64,000 nt of DNA from Paraspadella gotoi (lineage: Eukaryota; Chaetognatha), in the NCBI GenBank assembly GCA_051294375.1, contig CM119269.1:3142026-3206025 (forward strand), given 5' to 3'. Shown here piece by piece: positions 42,790 through 56,429 of this stretch (the first letter of the stretch is position 1; every line of letters begins with the position of its first letter). The notes below the pieces were generated by a model, which worked only from the letters and a program-made list of their open reading frames with translations, was not told where the DNA came from and ran no database searches. The translations under genes and the position numbers were made by a program.

Positions 42790-44340
42790 CGGGACATTGA
42801 TTTCCATTGTCTTCCACGACGAAAACTTTTGTTATTTTATTGAGTTATTTTATTAAATTTATATTTAAATAGATGAAGACATATTTTAACACGGTGAAAA
42901 CTTTTTTATTGAAATTTTTTTATAACATAATAAATACAACTAAATGAATATGAATATCCTACAAAATCAAAATGAAAATATATTTGGAACAAAATCGAGA
43001 AAAAAAAAAATTAATCGAAAAAATCGGAAAACCGGAATGCGGCGCTATAATAATTTTTTTTTAAATACAAAAGCATATTTTGAAATATAATTGTACTCAA
43101 TTCGTATAAGTACAATCTATTTCGAATCTTAAGTCAATGTAAATTGATAACTAAATACTTAAACATGTGTGTCATAATTGATGTATAAAATCTCGCGAAA
43201 CTACCAACCATCGATGGGAGTCTTCTCTCCAAAATGTATGATATATAATCACGAAAGAAGAATGAATGAAAGGTTCTTTGGTCTCGAATTTCTCTGACCC
43301 GCGGCGAGAGAGCGAGAGCCGCCGGGGCCGCCGGGTCCGCCCGACCCTCCGGGGCAGAGGGAAGATTGCGAGCTCTTAAAATCTTTGGAGATCGAGAGAG
43401 TTGAAATCCCGGAATGCATCTTCGATGGAGCAGCGAGGAGGAGCAATGGGGTGGAGCTACGTAGAAGGAGACGGTATTTGAAATAAGGAGACACGGATGT
43501 AGCGAGACACGGATGTAGGGAGACACGGATGTAAGGAGACACGGATGTTAGGAAGAAAATTCGTCAATGACTATGACAGGGTTGGGCAATATTAAAAGAA
43601 AGGCGATTTGCACATATTATGACACATAATTGACAATACTTGACGCTTGATACATAGTTGACGTTTTTTTATATACATTCACTCAATAGCACCACCTTTT
43701 TTTTTAAATTTTTTTTAAAATTCCATCTAAAGCGCTTCATCCCCTTGGAATCTCTGCCTCTCGATTTCCGATCATCTTTACTCGTTTTTTTCATTTGCCA
43801 AGTTTCTGTCTATGACTAAAAAAAAAAAAAAAATGGCAAATGGCCTAGTGTAAAGGTTAGGAACCATAATGCTAATATTCACTCATGATTTTCATTTAAA
43901 AAAAAAAAAATCTTTAAAAAAACCGCAAAGTCGTTAGCTAAGTCATCCGACGAGTCACGTGATTAGCGGAAAGAGTGAAAACTTCTTTCGGATGTAATTT
44001 CACACTTTTTGACGTCGATCGTCGACGGCGATATTCATCACTATTTTCGTAAACCCAGTTATCGTTGTCGTCGTCGTCATTATTTTCGTTATAATTTCCC
44101 CCCCCACCCCCAAAAACTTAAAAACGGCCATCGCCAAACCGAAGCCGGTAACGTCCGCCTTTCCCTTCTCTTCTCCGCCTCTTACTTCCTCCCGTCCCTC
44201 GTCTTCCTTCGTCCCACTGGCTCTCCTCCGCCCCTGTTATCGCCCACGACTTTCTCTCTACTTCACTTTCTTCCGGTCACTCACCCCTCGCCACCCTCTC
44301 AAACCCACCCCCCGCTACCCAGAACTCCGTCCCGCTCTCG
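42790..44340. other. AT-rich spacer with small tandem repeat
   Basis: No supported gene. A 16-bp AGACACGGATGTAGGG repeat (four units) lies at 43489-43552. A GC-rich patch at 43300-43360 gives a Gly-Pro frame on minus, without exon borders. Confidence 0.45.
43489..43552. repeat. 16-bp tandem repeat, four units
   Basis: AGACACGGATGTAGGG with variants at the last four positions. Confidence 0.93.
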
Positions 44341-44475
44341 GAGGTCTCGTCTTCCCCCCTCTTCTCTCCAACCCCTCTCCGCCCAAATCGTCTTTCGTGC
44401 GCTCGGATCGAAATTCCTCGCCTTTCGAAATATCGAGGTGAGGACAAGTCCTTTTGTTCGCGGGACTGAGAGAGA

Positions 44476-44511
<36 letters not shown>

Positions 44512-45560
44512 CAGAGAAGCAAGAGAAGAGAGAAGAGAGAAGAGAGAGAGAGAGAGACGGTGAGAGAGACGAGAGCTATCAGTTCTAAGTGCTAGACGAG
44601 CGGAACCCCAAGGGGATTAGGGTGGAGGGTTACAAAGTTCGTGACCTCTGATAACGAAAAAATAGTTCAGCATTAAATTCGTTCCCCAAAAGGATACCGA
44701 TGAAGTATTGTTGTAACAAACAACGAAGCGTTACCGATCAACGTAAAAGTTCATAATTATACCAACCTCGATTGTTAGAAGTACAAGTCGTCGAGTATCA
44801 GATACGTCGTCACACACAGATTCCCGCTGAATTCACGACAAAAACAAAGAGACGTAAGCCACACTTCAATAATCTAACACGAGGTTGATCCGATAGCTTC
44901 ACGAATTTTTTCACTCCTTCGACGCTTGTGAATTCGTCTGCATATTTTTTTCACTGATCACCCCCCCGAATGGCGGCCTGCACCCCCTTTTCGTCGGGAG
45001 CGTTTTGCAAACATCTACACCTCAACCGGCTCCACCTCCTTTACTCTCTCGTCTCTCTCGTCTCTCTTTCTCTTCCTCTCTGTCCTTCTCTCTCGTGCTA
45101 CCACCTTCCTCATTCTCTCCATCTCTCTCTCCTCTCGCCACCCATCCCCCACCGACCTCATCTCTCTCATCTCGATCTCGATCTCTCTCTCTCTTCACTC
45201 ATCACCCTCTTCCTAGATGAAATCCAGAGTGAAAACATCCCTGCCATCTAGACGGCGCACCCGCTTTCGCTGCTCTTTGGGTCCTTTTACGTCGAAGTTT
45301 CGTGATTCATACAAATCACTCAATATTTTCATTTCCTTCCTATCCAGCTGGTGCATTGTTGTAGTTAATCAATCCGTCGTCGTCTTTGTTCGTCGTAACG
45401 TCGTGCCGATACGTATGTCGATCGTTCATTCTCGTTGTTTTAAACTTTTCCCTACCCATTGTGACACCTTACAAAAGTTTTTTGAGAGATTACATGGCAT
45501 GTAATGTCGTTAACTACATTCTAACTCTCTCTTCATCTCTCTCGTCCTCCCCGGCCAACG
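44340..45560 (+). repeat. Direct duplication, copy A
   Basis: Colinear with 53780-55070. Shared blocks: CCGCCCAAATCGTCTT, CAGTTCTAAGTGCTA, TGATAACGAAAAAAT, a Ser-rich CT tract, GTTTCGTGATTCAT, GATTCTCGTTGT or its variant, AAAGTTTTTTG and GTAATGT. It contains (GA)n at 44467-44556. A donor-like ATCGAG|GTGAGG lies at 44434 and could belong to a 5' UTR exon. Confidence 0.75.
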
Positions 45561-47250
45561 TCTCTCGATCCGAAGAAGAAACAGCTCTCGAACTCTATCC
45601 TCTCATCGCACCCTTATCTCCACATCTCTCTCTGTCCTCAATCTCTCTCCTCTCTCTCGTCTATCTCTCTTCTCGACAGGTATCTGCTCTCGTCTCATCG
45701 CTCTGATCCCCCACATCATAAATATCTAAGTACAATACTCTCACTAACAATCCGTCATCATACTCTCATCAAATCATACACACCACTCACGCCGCATCTC
45801 CTCTCTCTCTCTCGATCTCATCGTCGAGTCACCTCCAATCACTCCTCTCTCAATCGCATCACAAGGATCACTCAGCTGTCCACATCCAACCCTCTCTCCT
45901 ACCCCTCCCCCTTCCTCCTCTCCCTCCTCTCACTCCTCCTACATCCCACCTCATCTCCGCTCTCCTTCTTCGCTCCCTCCTCTCATGCCTCGATCCGCTC
46001 TCTCTCTCCGCGCTCCTCACCTCTCTCTCCTTCCCTCTCTCATCGCGGGTTACCCTCCCTGTCCATCCACCGTCCTGTTCCTCTTCCCTTCCTTCCCTCC
46101 AATATCTCTCGTCCTCCCCCCATCTCTCTCCACTACACTACCTCTTCTCTCTTCTCTCCCCTCTCTCTCCCTCTCCAACATCTCTCTCCCCTCCCTCCCC
46201 CTGCCCGACAATTAAGTTTCCGGAAAACCTTTTAATCTGGCAATTATATATATAAAATAAAATCATCCACTACTGATGTACCAAGCGGGTCAATTGCAAT
46301 GGAGCCACTTATTAGTGTTTTGTTCTTCTAATTGTATCGCCGCGCCGAATTTTTTGCCAGGAAAAATTATTAAGTGTCACACGAGAGAATGAAATTAAAG
46401 ACTGTAAAAATGAGTTAAAGAGTGTATGAAAAAGAAATTATGGAAAAATTAATTGCAAGAAAATATACCGCCACATCCTGACTATTCTTTTTTTTTTACG
46501 TTTTGAACAAATTGGGCATTTCAATTGTTAGTTTATGAAATTCACGAAACGCCGCATCATAGTATTTATTAATTTTTTTTATTAAATGGCGACAGAAAGA
46601 TCCAACTTAGAAGTACCGGGATCAATTTTTCCCTACGTCAAGTATAAAAGGATTGCCTAATCGATTTAATTCACCAATCGTTGGGTCGGAACGGGAATAA
46701 TAATGAAATATATTCTTCCGTTAAATCATCACCATTTTTTTTATTTACTTTCTATCTGCCCTTAATTCTCTTTCTTTCTTTTCTTCTCTTCGATCTTTTT
46801 CCTTAAACTCCATCCACTGGCTCTCTCTCTCGCTCGTCTCTCCTCCCCTCTCCTTCCCTCATCTCTCTTCCTCCCTCTCTCTCGCCACTGCCTCTCCCCC
46901 CCCTCCCTCCTCGTCTCCTCCACATCTCCTCTCTCCCCCAGTCTCCTTTCCCCTTCTCTTCTTCCCTCCTCTCAACCGCCTCTCCATCTCCCCCATCTCT
47001 CATCCCCTCCCTCTCCCCTCTCCACCCCACTCTCTCCTCCCTCCCTCCCTCCTCTCTCTCTCCCCCCCTATACTCTCATCCATCCTCACCTCCCTCTCCC
47101 CCTCCTTTCTCCAGCACAAACGGATCCCACGTCTCCTTCATCCGGTCCTCGGTTTTTTCCACGGGGAACTCTGGGATTCTTCCGAGAACCGGAAATGCTC
47201 GACGGAAGCGGCTCTTGGCGAGTGTACCGGGCCAGATCAAATCGTGGTCA
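45560..47250. other. CT-rich low-complexity spacer
   Basis: 45600-46215 and 46800-47110 are pyrimidine-rich and produce Ser/Leu/Pro frames. Between them is an AT-rich stretch with AGTATAAAAGG at 46641-46651, a good TATA match, but no downstream gene is seen. Confidence 0.45.
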
Positions 47251-48044
47251 CGCTCAACTACAGACGGGACTTTTGGTAGATGATTGGGTTCGATTCAATA
47301 CAGCTGGGACCATTTTGTAAGTGATTGGATTTCGTCAACCAGACTGACCGTTTTGGTAAGTGATGGGTTGTCAACTACAGACTGGACCTTTTGGTAGTGA
47401 TTGGTCGTCACTTTACGAGACTGGGACCCTTTTATGGTAAGTGATTGGTTTCATCATCTACGAGCGGACTTTTGGGGGTAAGTGATTGTTCGTCATCTAA
47501 CAGACTGGGACTTTGGGTAAGGTGATTGGGGTTTCGTCAACTACAAGACTGGGACCTTTTGGTAAGTTGATTGGGTTTCGTCATCTACAGAAACTGGGAC
47601 TTTTGGAAGTGAATTGGGTTTCTCATCTACAGACTGGGGACTTTTGTAAGTGTTGGGTTTCGGTCATCCTAACAGACGGGACCTGGTAGTGATTGGGTTC
47701 GTCAACTACAGACTGGAACTCTTTGGTAATTGATTGGGGTTTCAGTCATCTAGCAGACGGGTCCTTTTGGAGGCTGGATTTTGGGTTTTGTCTAATATTA
47801 CAGACTGGGAACTCTTTTTGGTTAAGTGAATTGGTTTCGTCATCTCAGACTGGACCGTTTGGTAAGTGATTGGGTTTTTCGTCATCTTACAAGACTTCCT
47901 TTGAGCTAAGGATTGGGTTTCGTCAACTACAGACGGACCTTTGGAACGTGATTGGGTCGTCATCTACACGAACCTGGTCTGGGTAAGTGATTGGGGGTTG
48001 TCCAAATACAAAAGACTGGACCTTTTTGGTAAGGTATTGGGTTT
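47250..48044 (+). repeat. 42-bp minisatellite with splice-site-like units
   Basis: About 19 units with consensus CTACAGACTGGGACCTTTTG then GTAAGTGATTGGGTTTCGTCAT. Units vary through random single-base insertions and losses, as in uncorrected long reads. Each carries a CTACAG (acceptor-like) and, 14 bp later, GGTAAGTG (donor-like). The array runs into a 25-N gap, so its true length is unknown. Confidence 0.9.
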
Positions 48045-48069
48045 NNNNNNNNNNNNNNNNNNNNNNNNN
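48045..48069. other. 25-N assembly gap
   Basis: Truncates the 42-bp minisatellite. Confidence 1.
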
Positions 48070-51000
48070 ACCACTAATTTCACAAGGGAAAAATCTTCCT
48101 ACTATTTTCTTCTTTTAAAACAGGAAAAAAAAAATCACTTTTTTCTATAACTAAGCTAACAATTTTACCCTACTGTTCGTAATTGTATTAGTTAATTTTC
48201 CTTGGCGCGGGAGGAATATAATACTTGTATAGGAAGTAAAAAAAAAAAACAGCCCTCTCCTAAATACTCACAACTCTACTTAGCTGAATATCTTTTTAAA
48301 GGGAACATACACCCTCGATCTTTTCACATCTGCGGGTACTCTCTCTCTTCCTCTCTCTCCTGGCTCCCTCTCTCGTATCTCTTTTCTCTCTCTCTCGCTT
48401 CTCTCTTCTCTCTCGTTTCCACAGCTTCATTACGGTTCCGACATAAACGGGCAAAAAAAATGAAGACTAAAAATGTTGATGAAAGCAACATAAAATCACG
48501 ATTTTACGGGCTTTAGAGGCTATTTTTTTAAAAAAAACGTTAATCATTACTGTCTTAAAATACTCATTTTATACTAAAAGATCGTTTCTATTTATTTTTT
48601 CCAATTTCTATTTTTGTCGCTACTCATGCAACTTTGGATATCTAAATAACACGCGTTAAAAAAAATTTTACATAAAAAATCACTTTCTTAATCGTTTTTT
48701 TTTATAATTAAGCGGGACCCAAAAGTTGGATAAAAATGATAATCACTAAGCAGCCTAAGAGGTTCTCTATCAATCAAAGGAAATTTGGAATGGTCGATAT
48801 CCTAATTAATTTTTCTTGGCAACGGGAAAGTGGCAAAAAAATTTCCCTATCTCTTACTGTGTAGCCCAGAAACAAAAATTTTAATAATTCATGAAAAAAA
48901 AACTTAGTTGACCCTACCAAAATACTTACTATATACAATCTATTATTTTATTTTTGCAATTTAGAAAGTACTTTTTTATTAAATTCCTATATTTTTTATT
49001 TTTTATTGTATACAAAGCTAATTTTTTTTTAAGAGTTTAAGCCTCAAACTTATAATTAGTGACACAAAGGCTTGCATGTATCCATAAAATCGCCTCACTA
49101 ACTAATTTTATAAAATTATATTTTATAATATAATTACTCCCCTAAAAGCAGTACCACAAAGGTACAAAATACCTAAATTCTATTTCTTACTCAGAAACAA
49201 AACCCAAACTCAGTAATAAATTCATCTAATTACATATTTCATAATCCCCTCATCCCTCTAAATGATACATTAAACTATATTGGATTGCCTAATCCTATAA
49301 ACAATTAAAAATTTAAGCAAAAGTACAGAAAATCTTTCTCTTTTCTTGTTTTTAATTATATTGTTTATTCCATGGTATATTACTTCAAAAGAGTGGGTTT
49401 TATTGTTTTATCCATATTAACAGGACATCATAAATCTTGAAAAGACAAGAACAAGCTTTAAATAAAATCAAGTCGATATTACCTTAAATTTTGCATCTAC
49501 AGCCATACCTAGTTTATTTTTCTTATACATTATTATTTGTGAATAAAAAAAAAAGGCGGTGCAAAATTCTTTTTAAACAGATGTAGATAACAATTACCCT
49601 TTTATTGGGGAAAAAAACCATGAATTATTCTAAAACTTTGCAAACCAAGATTTTCGCTTGCTTATAGCGGCCTTAACCGCAAAACTTTTTATTAATAAGA
49701 AAATTTAAGCTCGCAGTCTAGGATTTTATCGGAATTTTTTGTTAACTACCTTTCCCAAACCCTATGATATACATTTAAAGTTTAAAAAAGAAAAAAAAAT
49801 AATTAATTGAATCCAGAAACCAGCCTCTTAAGTTTAAAGAAAGGGCCAACTTTTTATTGTTCTATTCAGCCTTTTTACCCCCCGCTGTTCATATCGGTCG
49901 CCCTTAAGGACGGATCTCTTTATATTTTGAACAACCCTCAAATGAGTCTTACTAATGTTACGTAAGTTTCCGTAAGATAAACCTTCTCGTTCAACACAAA
50001 GGAAGTTCTGTGAAAATACGTTTCCTTTCTTTTTAGTTTAATTCGTTTCATATTTCTTTAAAGTTGAAATTACTTTCCTTTATTATCGCATTTTACTATT
50101 TTTTCTTTTTCTTAAATTAAAATATTCGAGTCATTCCCATGTCTTCCTCTTACCTGTCTACACTGCCCTTTCTTCCCCTTCTTTTAATTAATCCCGTCTT
50201 TCATCGGTTTACTCCTTTCTTTCTCAATACTCGTTCATCCTCTTCTTTTATATCGCCGACTCTCTCTCCTCGAGTACACGATTCCTCTCTCTCACTTTCC
50301 TCGATCAGGCGCTTATTCCCGTCCTTTATGACTCTCTTCGACTTCTCAAACCTCGCGAACACACCACTATCGACACACTAGGCGTACCTTTGTACTCTTC
50401 ATCTACTGCATAAACCGCCTCTCCTACTGGTCTGTCACACACAGTGCGTTTGGCACTCTCTCTTACTTTTGGGTCAACGTATAAGGGATAGCCAGAACCA
50501 CGACTTACTGCGCTCGGCGAGCGGTTACTCTCTCACTCGATTCTTAGGCCGGTGTCGGCTAATATCGATACTCTTTGCTTGTGTCTACTCTCCGTATTCA
50601 CCAACTCAAAGCCGTCCTGACTAAGTCCACTTTAATATGCAATTACTCTCTTAACCCTTTCTGTCCACCACTCACGCTACTGTGACGTTCTCCTGATAAA
50701 CGTTGTCTAACTCTATACTCGATTTTATTCTTTCACAACACCTTTCGCATCTGATACGTCACTAGAGCGTAGTCCCGCCGAGCGCGAGATAAGACAATGC
50801 CTATACTTCCCGCCAGACCCTATGATATGAAAAACCGAGGACGCACACGTTCGACCGACACGGACGACCGACCGAGCGACCCGACGACTCCGGAATCGGA
50901 ACGGCACGAACTGATCACAGGCTATATATCTTTGGCGACACTCCGTATAAGTGAACAGATGAAATTAATTTATATACTCCTAACTGGAAACTCCTTAACA

Positions 51001-52300
51001 GAAATATTAATATAAGCCGGTGTCCGAACGATTAAAAAATGCGTTTTAAAAGATAAACCGTTATATTTTAAAAAGTATTTAAAAACATACCAGAAATTTG
51101 GGAAAAAATAGACGTAATAAAAAGAAAAAAAAAAAATAAGATAATAAAAATAATAAACACCCCATCACCATCCGCACCGACTACAGCTTGATACCCATTT
51201 TAGAAATCTCTCTCCCTCTCTCTACGCTCTCCTCTCTTCTCCTCTACTGAACCTTCTCCGCGTCCGCAGTCTATACACTCTCCTCTATTCCTCCTCTCTA
51301 CTCTTCTCGCATTACCGTTTCATCTCTTTTTGGCTCTCGCCTATCTTCCTGGCTCTGATTATGATGTATCCTCGGATATAGACTTCACAGTTTACATCCT
51401 AACACAGCAATTCATGCGTACTTCGAAATGACTATTTAACACAAAGCGGTGACAGATAACCCCCATGATGATTTTTATCGGCGCCATACCGACATTCTGT
51501 TGATGAGACTGTATTTTTATACAAAGTGTCTTTTCCACCTACATCCTTCTCAATCATGCTCCCTCTCTGCGTTCCTCCTTTCTATTTCTTCCTCAGCTAC
51601 CCTTTCCAGCCTTTAAAACAGGTTACCTTACTTCACTCCAATCCCGTCAGCATCGGATCCTCCTCACGCTTATTCTTGCTCCATCTGTCCGAAAATCTAC
51701 CATCACCGTTTCTTTAAAAAAAGGGAACTCCCTCAGTAACTCCATCTTTAAGTGCGCCCCTCGTCTCTGTCGCCACGATCTCAAAAAGATAGAAAATAAA
51801 CGCCCGCTAACAACCCACTGTGTTACACGAGTTCGTTCGTATTAATACAGCAGAAACGTCCTCCATGACCACTAATGTTTTTGTAGAAAGACCTGTACAG
51901 TGAAATCCCGATTCCCTGACAGGGCCTAATCTTCACCTCCATCTATGATGGACTATAAATAAAGGTAAGCGAGAACAATAGTATAAATTGAGGAAGAACG
52001 GGAGGCGAAGAGCACACCGCGAGGCACGAGGGCAGGTGATGGTATTATTAGATTAGCCCTTCGAGAAAAAACAAAGGAAATGTAATAGGCGCCGCAGGTG
52101 ACTCCGCTCAGACAGAAACGGAATTACCCAAGTTGCAAAATAGAAACCTATTGGGACAGGGATGTTAATCATAACCACATCTGCTGGACGGCAACAGAAA
52201 CAGATTAACGTCGGTATAATAGTTATTTAATATTAGGAACCCGAAATAAAATTTTGACATTAACCATCCATGAATAAACGATGAAGCTTCTTTGAGGGGG
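48070..52300. other. AT-rich then indel-noisy spacer
   Basis: 48070-50100 is very AT-rich with no gene. 50100-52300 is CT-rich and irregular. Open frames are short and unsupported. Confidence 0.45.
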
Positions 52301-52307
52301 TGGGTGA

Positions 52308-52508
52308 AATATTGCCTGTACGGACTTGCACGAAGTAGTTTCGCCGAATGATCTTCGTGGAGAAATAGAGGATTGTGTGAGACTGACATATACTTGTCCG
52401 CAACTGAATTCGGTGAGAGAAAAGCTGGAACTTTCGATAGAAAATTTGGATTTGATTATTGATATCCGTCGTACCAGACAAACAGATCTAAAAAAAAAAG
52501 TGTTCTGA
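52308..52508 (+). pseudogene. Possible LINE-type retroelement C-terminal fragment
   Basis: A 66-codon frame without ATG or acceptor at its start reads RGEIEDCVRLTYTCPQLNSV, then REKLELSIENLDL. The order of a charged residue, hydrophobics, Thr-Cys-Pro, a short gap and Arg recalls the HxxxxCP-xxR segment near the end of LINE polymerases (compare HLLLHCPRF-type sequences). No reverse-transcriptase motif is adjacent. The opposite strand also has a 107-codon frame, so identity is uncertain. Confidence 0.25.
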
Positions 52509-52539
52509 ACGCAAGAGAAAACCGAGCTATGGAGAACAC

Positions 52540-53780
52540 CTCCCATTTTTTTAGGCGGAAAGAGTTCAACTAAGCGTTAGATGCATCCTTGAAAAACCCG
52601 GGCATCGACGGCACCCCAGACGAGAGGAGGAAGGAGCGACGAGAGAGATAAGAGAAGAGAACCGGGAGAGTGAGGAGACCGAGAGACGAGAAGATGAGAG
52701 GATAGTAAGTGAACAGAGAGAGAGAGAGTGAGAGAGAGATACGGAGGAAGCGCCTTAAGAACAACTTCAGATGAATTTAACGGAAAAGAAATGAATCGCG
52801 GATCTGGCTAGGAGAGGTAGATAGAGTAAATTAGAAGAATAGAAAACACGGGCGGTGAGACACGGACCTAGTACCCAGCACCTCCTCCCCGATATTGAGA
52901 AGCCGGCGCTTCGCTTTCGCCTCCCATTGTCGAACTCCATGTTTGACATAACTTTTTCTACCAAATTCAAATGAAAAAAAAGTTCATTTCAGATATTTGC
53001 TATCTAATTAGTACAGTGGAATGGATAAAGAATCAAACAAAGAAAAAAAGAAAAAGAAAAGAGAGATACAGAGACATAATACTGGAACGCCACGAGAGAG
53101 CGGAGATCGAACACCACTACTTCCGTGTTCTGCCCTGAAGACTACTCAGTACGGCATCGAGTGTGGGATGTGGAGGTGAAGCTCGAAAGTACGGGAATAA
53201 GAGGAGCCCTGACAATACGGAGGGAGTGAATGTTCTCCCTGATTCGCTGAGTATTAAAAGTGATAATTTCCAAAAAGAGGCAGGTTTCTAACATATCCCG
53301 ACAAAGCTTAAAGCTGAACTTAAGGGGAAAATTCTGGTGAGGCTCATTTCATTACTAAATCACTTTGCCAATTAATGCCACTGAGGTATTGCAACTTTCT
53401 TCTACACACATTAAGTAAAACAATAATTATGTCAACAAGAACCTTAGCGGAAAAGAGCGTGTGATTGATTATTAAAAATATATAGGGTTTTTAGATAAAA
53501 ATTAGTTATTTCTGACGTTGAATAGTAATGTTGTGGTAACCAAACCGAGGCAATACAAAAACTTCAATTTGCTTCGCAAGAGACGTGCATGAAAATAATA
53601 TTCCTACTAAGACAAAAAAACGAGAATAACGTGTTTAATAGGAGTCGGGAAATGGCAAACGGAGTTAAAGACAAGATATTTGCCAAAAATATAGAAATTG
53701 CTTAATGTGAATGACATGACTTTTCCACGTTGGATACACTGGTGCCCCCCGCTAAAACGTCCCCCGCCTCTCGATCGCTC
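52540..53780. other. Spacer, no gene seen
   Basis: GA-rich at 52610-52745, then unremarkable AT-rich sequence. Confidence 0.4.
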
Positions 53781-54649
53781 TCTCCCCTCTTCTCTCCCCC
53801 TCTTCATTCCCCCCTCCGCCCAAATCGTCTTCGTCTTCCCGCTTCGGATCGAAATTTCCTGCCTTAGTGTCGGAGAATTATTGAGAGTTGAGGACAAGCT
53901 TTCTGGTCGCGAGGCACGAGCTGTTAGTAGAGATTGAAGAAAAGGGGTGAAAGGAGCGCAGGGGAGAGAGGTGAGAGAGAGAGAGAGAAGGAGAAAGACG
54001 AGAGTGACAGAGATGAGCGAACGACGAAAGAGGAGATCGAGAGAGAGAGAGGAAGAAGAGAAGCGCGCGGGAGAGAGAGAGACTCAGTTCTAAGTGCTAA
54101 GACGGCGGCACCCAGCGCGGTACGTGGAGAAGATGTTCGGGGAAACAGATGGGCGGGGAAAGGGGAGGATGTGGTTTGGAGTTACAGTCGATGACCTTGA
54201 TAACGAAAAAATTATTCAGCGTATAAAATTCGTTACCCAAGAAAGATATGCCTGGATTCTGAGTTTTGTCTTTGTAACAAAACAGCCCGTCGGTTACGAG
54301 ATCACGTAAGTGTCATGACCCCTCGGGTTGGTTGAATATCGTCGCGGTGCGTCGTTGTGTAGCACACGTGTAGTTCTTGGCGCTGGGAAGGTTCGACACT
54401 TCAACTCTCAACACATACGTGTGATCCAATGCATAGCTGCTATCACGATAAGTCACCTTCGACGCCTTTGTGTGACTCGTCTGACATTTTCACTCTCGAA
54501 AGGGCGGAACCCCCGTGGTGTTTCCGTCGGGAGCAGCGTTGGCAAGACTCGACCTCGCCTATAGCCCTTCAAAGCGCTCCTCCCACCCCTTTTCTCTCGG
54601 TACCTCTCTCTTCACTCTCTGCTTCTCTGACTTCTCTCTCTCTCTATCT

Positions 54650-54695
<46 letters not shown>

Positions 54696-55066
54696 CTTTC
54701 GTCATCCCTCCCCTCTTTCCATAGATGAAAATTCCCAGAGTCGAAACTCGGCCCTTTTCTGTGCTCTTTGGGGTCTTTGGTGAAGGTTTCGTGATTCATC
54801 ACAAATCACAATTTTTCATTCCTTCACTAATCGGCTGGTGGTCATTGTTGATGTAGAGCACGGGGATTAGTTAATAATCGGTCGTTCGTCTTTTGTCGGT
54901 TGCGTGACGTTGTCAGTCGCGTTCGGTTCGTCGCGGTGGTCGTTCGGTGATTCTCGTTGTAATGATTATTTTCCATTGACACCAAGATCAAGTTTTTTGG
55001 AGAGGTTGGAGTGGCAAGTGTAATGTTACAGGTAACTACTTCCCTTCATCTCTCCTCTCTCTCGCT

Positions 55067-55070
<4 letters not shown>
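53780..55070 (+). repeat. Direct duplication, copy B
   Basis: Second copy of 44340-45560, same orientation, with many small indels. Divergence is spread evenly and no frame is preserved between copies, so a protein-coding role is unlikely. Confidence 0.75.
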
Positions 55071-55101
<31 letters not shown>

Positions 55102-55639
55102 CCTCTTCTCTCTCTTCTCTCTCTCCTCTCTCTCCCTCTCTCGTGCGGAGGGGGACCATATGTTTTGTCTGTTTTAGCCTCCTCCCAATACAGAATTTCT
55201 CTTCTTTTTCTCTTTATTTATATTACCAAATCACTTTTCATCGCCTATTCTCTCTGCTCTCTCTTTCTCTCTTCTTCGGATTCTCTCTCTCTTCCCTTCT
55301 CTCTCTCTCTCTCTCTCTTTCATTCTCTCACTCTCACTCTTCTCTCAAACGCGATCAAACGGAAACACAAACCATTTTCCTCGTAATCTCGCGAATCTCA
55401 TAATATCCGTTTAAATTTTATGTTTTTTTAAAATGTTTTTTATTTTCCATTTTCTCTCACTTTCTGCTCACTTTCTAAAGAAATAGCTTAAAGATTTACA
55501 TTTGGGTATATTTTTAAAAATAATTTTCACGGTTCTAAAAATATACTAATGTTACAATAAACCAGCTTGAAACATTAAGCACCGTGATTTTCTCGTGCGG
55601 TTGTACCGCTTTTGTCTTTCGGCCGTTTTAATTTTGGTC

Positions 55640-56425
55640 GTGAATCGAGACTTAACAAGTTTGAGCAAACAATGTCCGATCTGCCTACGATAATTAAGCT
55701 GTAATCAGCTAATCAGATGATAAATCACAATATTTTTTAAAAGTTTTTTTACTCGCATCATTTTTTCAACCCGCATCATTTTTTCAACTTGCATAATTTT
55801 TTCCACTCACCATTTTTTCAACTCACATCATTTTTTCAATTTGCATCATTTTTACAATTCGCATCATTTTTTTCAACTTGCATCTTTTTTTAAACTTGCA
55901 TTATTTTTTTTAACTTGCATCATTTTTTCAACTTGCATAATTTTTTCAACTTGCATAATTTTTTCAACTTGCATAATTTTTTTAAATTGCATCATTTTTT
56001 CACATTAATTAATTAATTAATTAAAACATTTATTAGTAATCATAAATAATAAAGATTCAAGTAAATGCGACTTATGTTTTTTCCATTTAAACTCATTTCT
56101 GCTGGCACGATTCCGTCAAAACTTTATATCCAGCTTCATCACACACTTTCCTACCCACAAACGAAATTTTATTCCTATCCAACCACCCAATCACGAGTTA
56201 TTGGAGCTTGTTGCTAAGGTGGGAGGGACGGACAGACAGGCAGACAGGCAGACAGACAGACAGACAGACGGACGGACGGACATCATTTCTTTTGCATTTT
56301 TTATCATAATTCGATGTTCTGACATGATGTAAGTGAATGCCCGACAAGATTGAGGGGGCGGACCGACGGATCGACAAAGTGAATTATAGAGTCGGGTTCT
56401 ATTAAAAGCAGATCCGACTAAAAAT
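55640..56425 (+). mobile_element. Short copy of the same dispersed repeat family
   Basis: Begins AACAAGTTTGAG, CAATGTCCGATCTGCC, CTACGATAATT and ends GAGTCGGGTTCT, AGCAGATCCGACTAAAAA. Between them lie an ~18-bp minisatellite (55745-56005), one satellite unit and a GGAC-type array. At ~0.8 kb it is an internally shortened relative of the 2.9 kb copy. Confidence 0.6.
55745..56005 (+). repeat. ~18-bp minisatellite (TTTTTTCAACTTGCATCA)
   Basis: About 14 units of CAACTTGCATCATTTTTT with point variants. A single unit-like stretch occurs in the long copy near 32400. Confidence 0.9.
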
Positions 56426-56429
56426 TTAA

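Noticed and set aside
42152-42817. 221-codon Ser/Arg/His-rich gene on minus
   Set aside because: It is the complement of a GAC/GAT array with no exon borders or non-repetitive sequence.
44009-44563. 184-codon plus-strand gene
   Set aside because: Lacks a conserved frame in the duplicate copy and ends in a GA tract. Best explained as chance.
49000-50100. Nuclear copy of mitochondrial DNA, suggested by AT-richness
   Set aside because: No mitochondrial coding frame, tRNA or rRNA signature could be identified.
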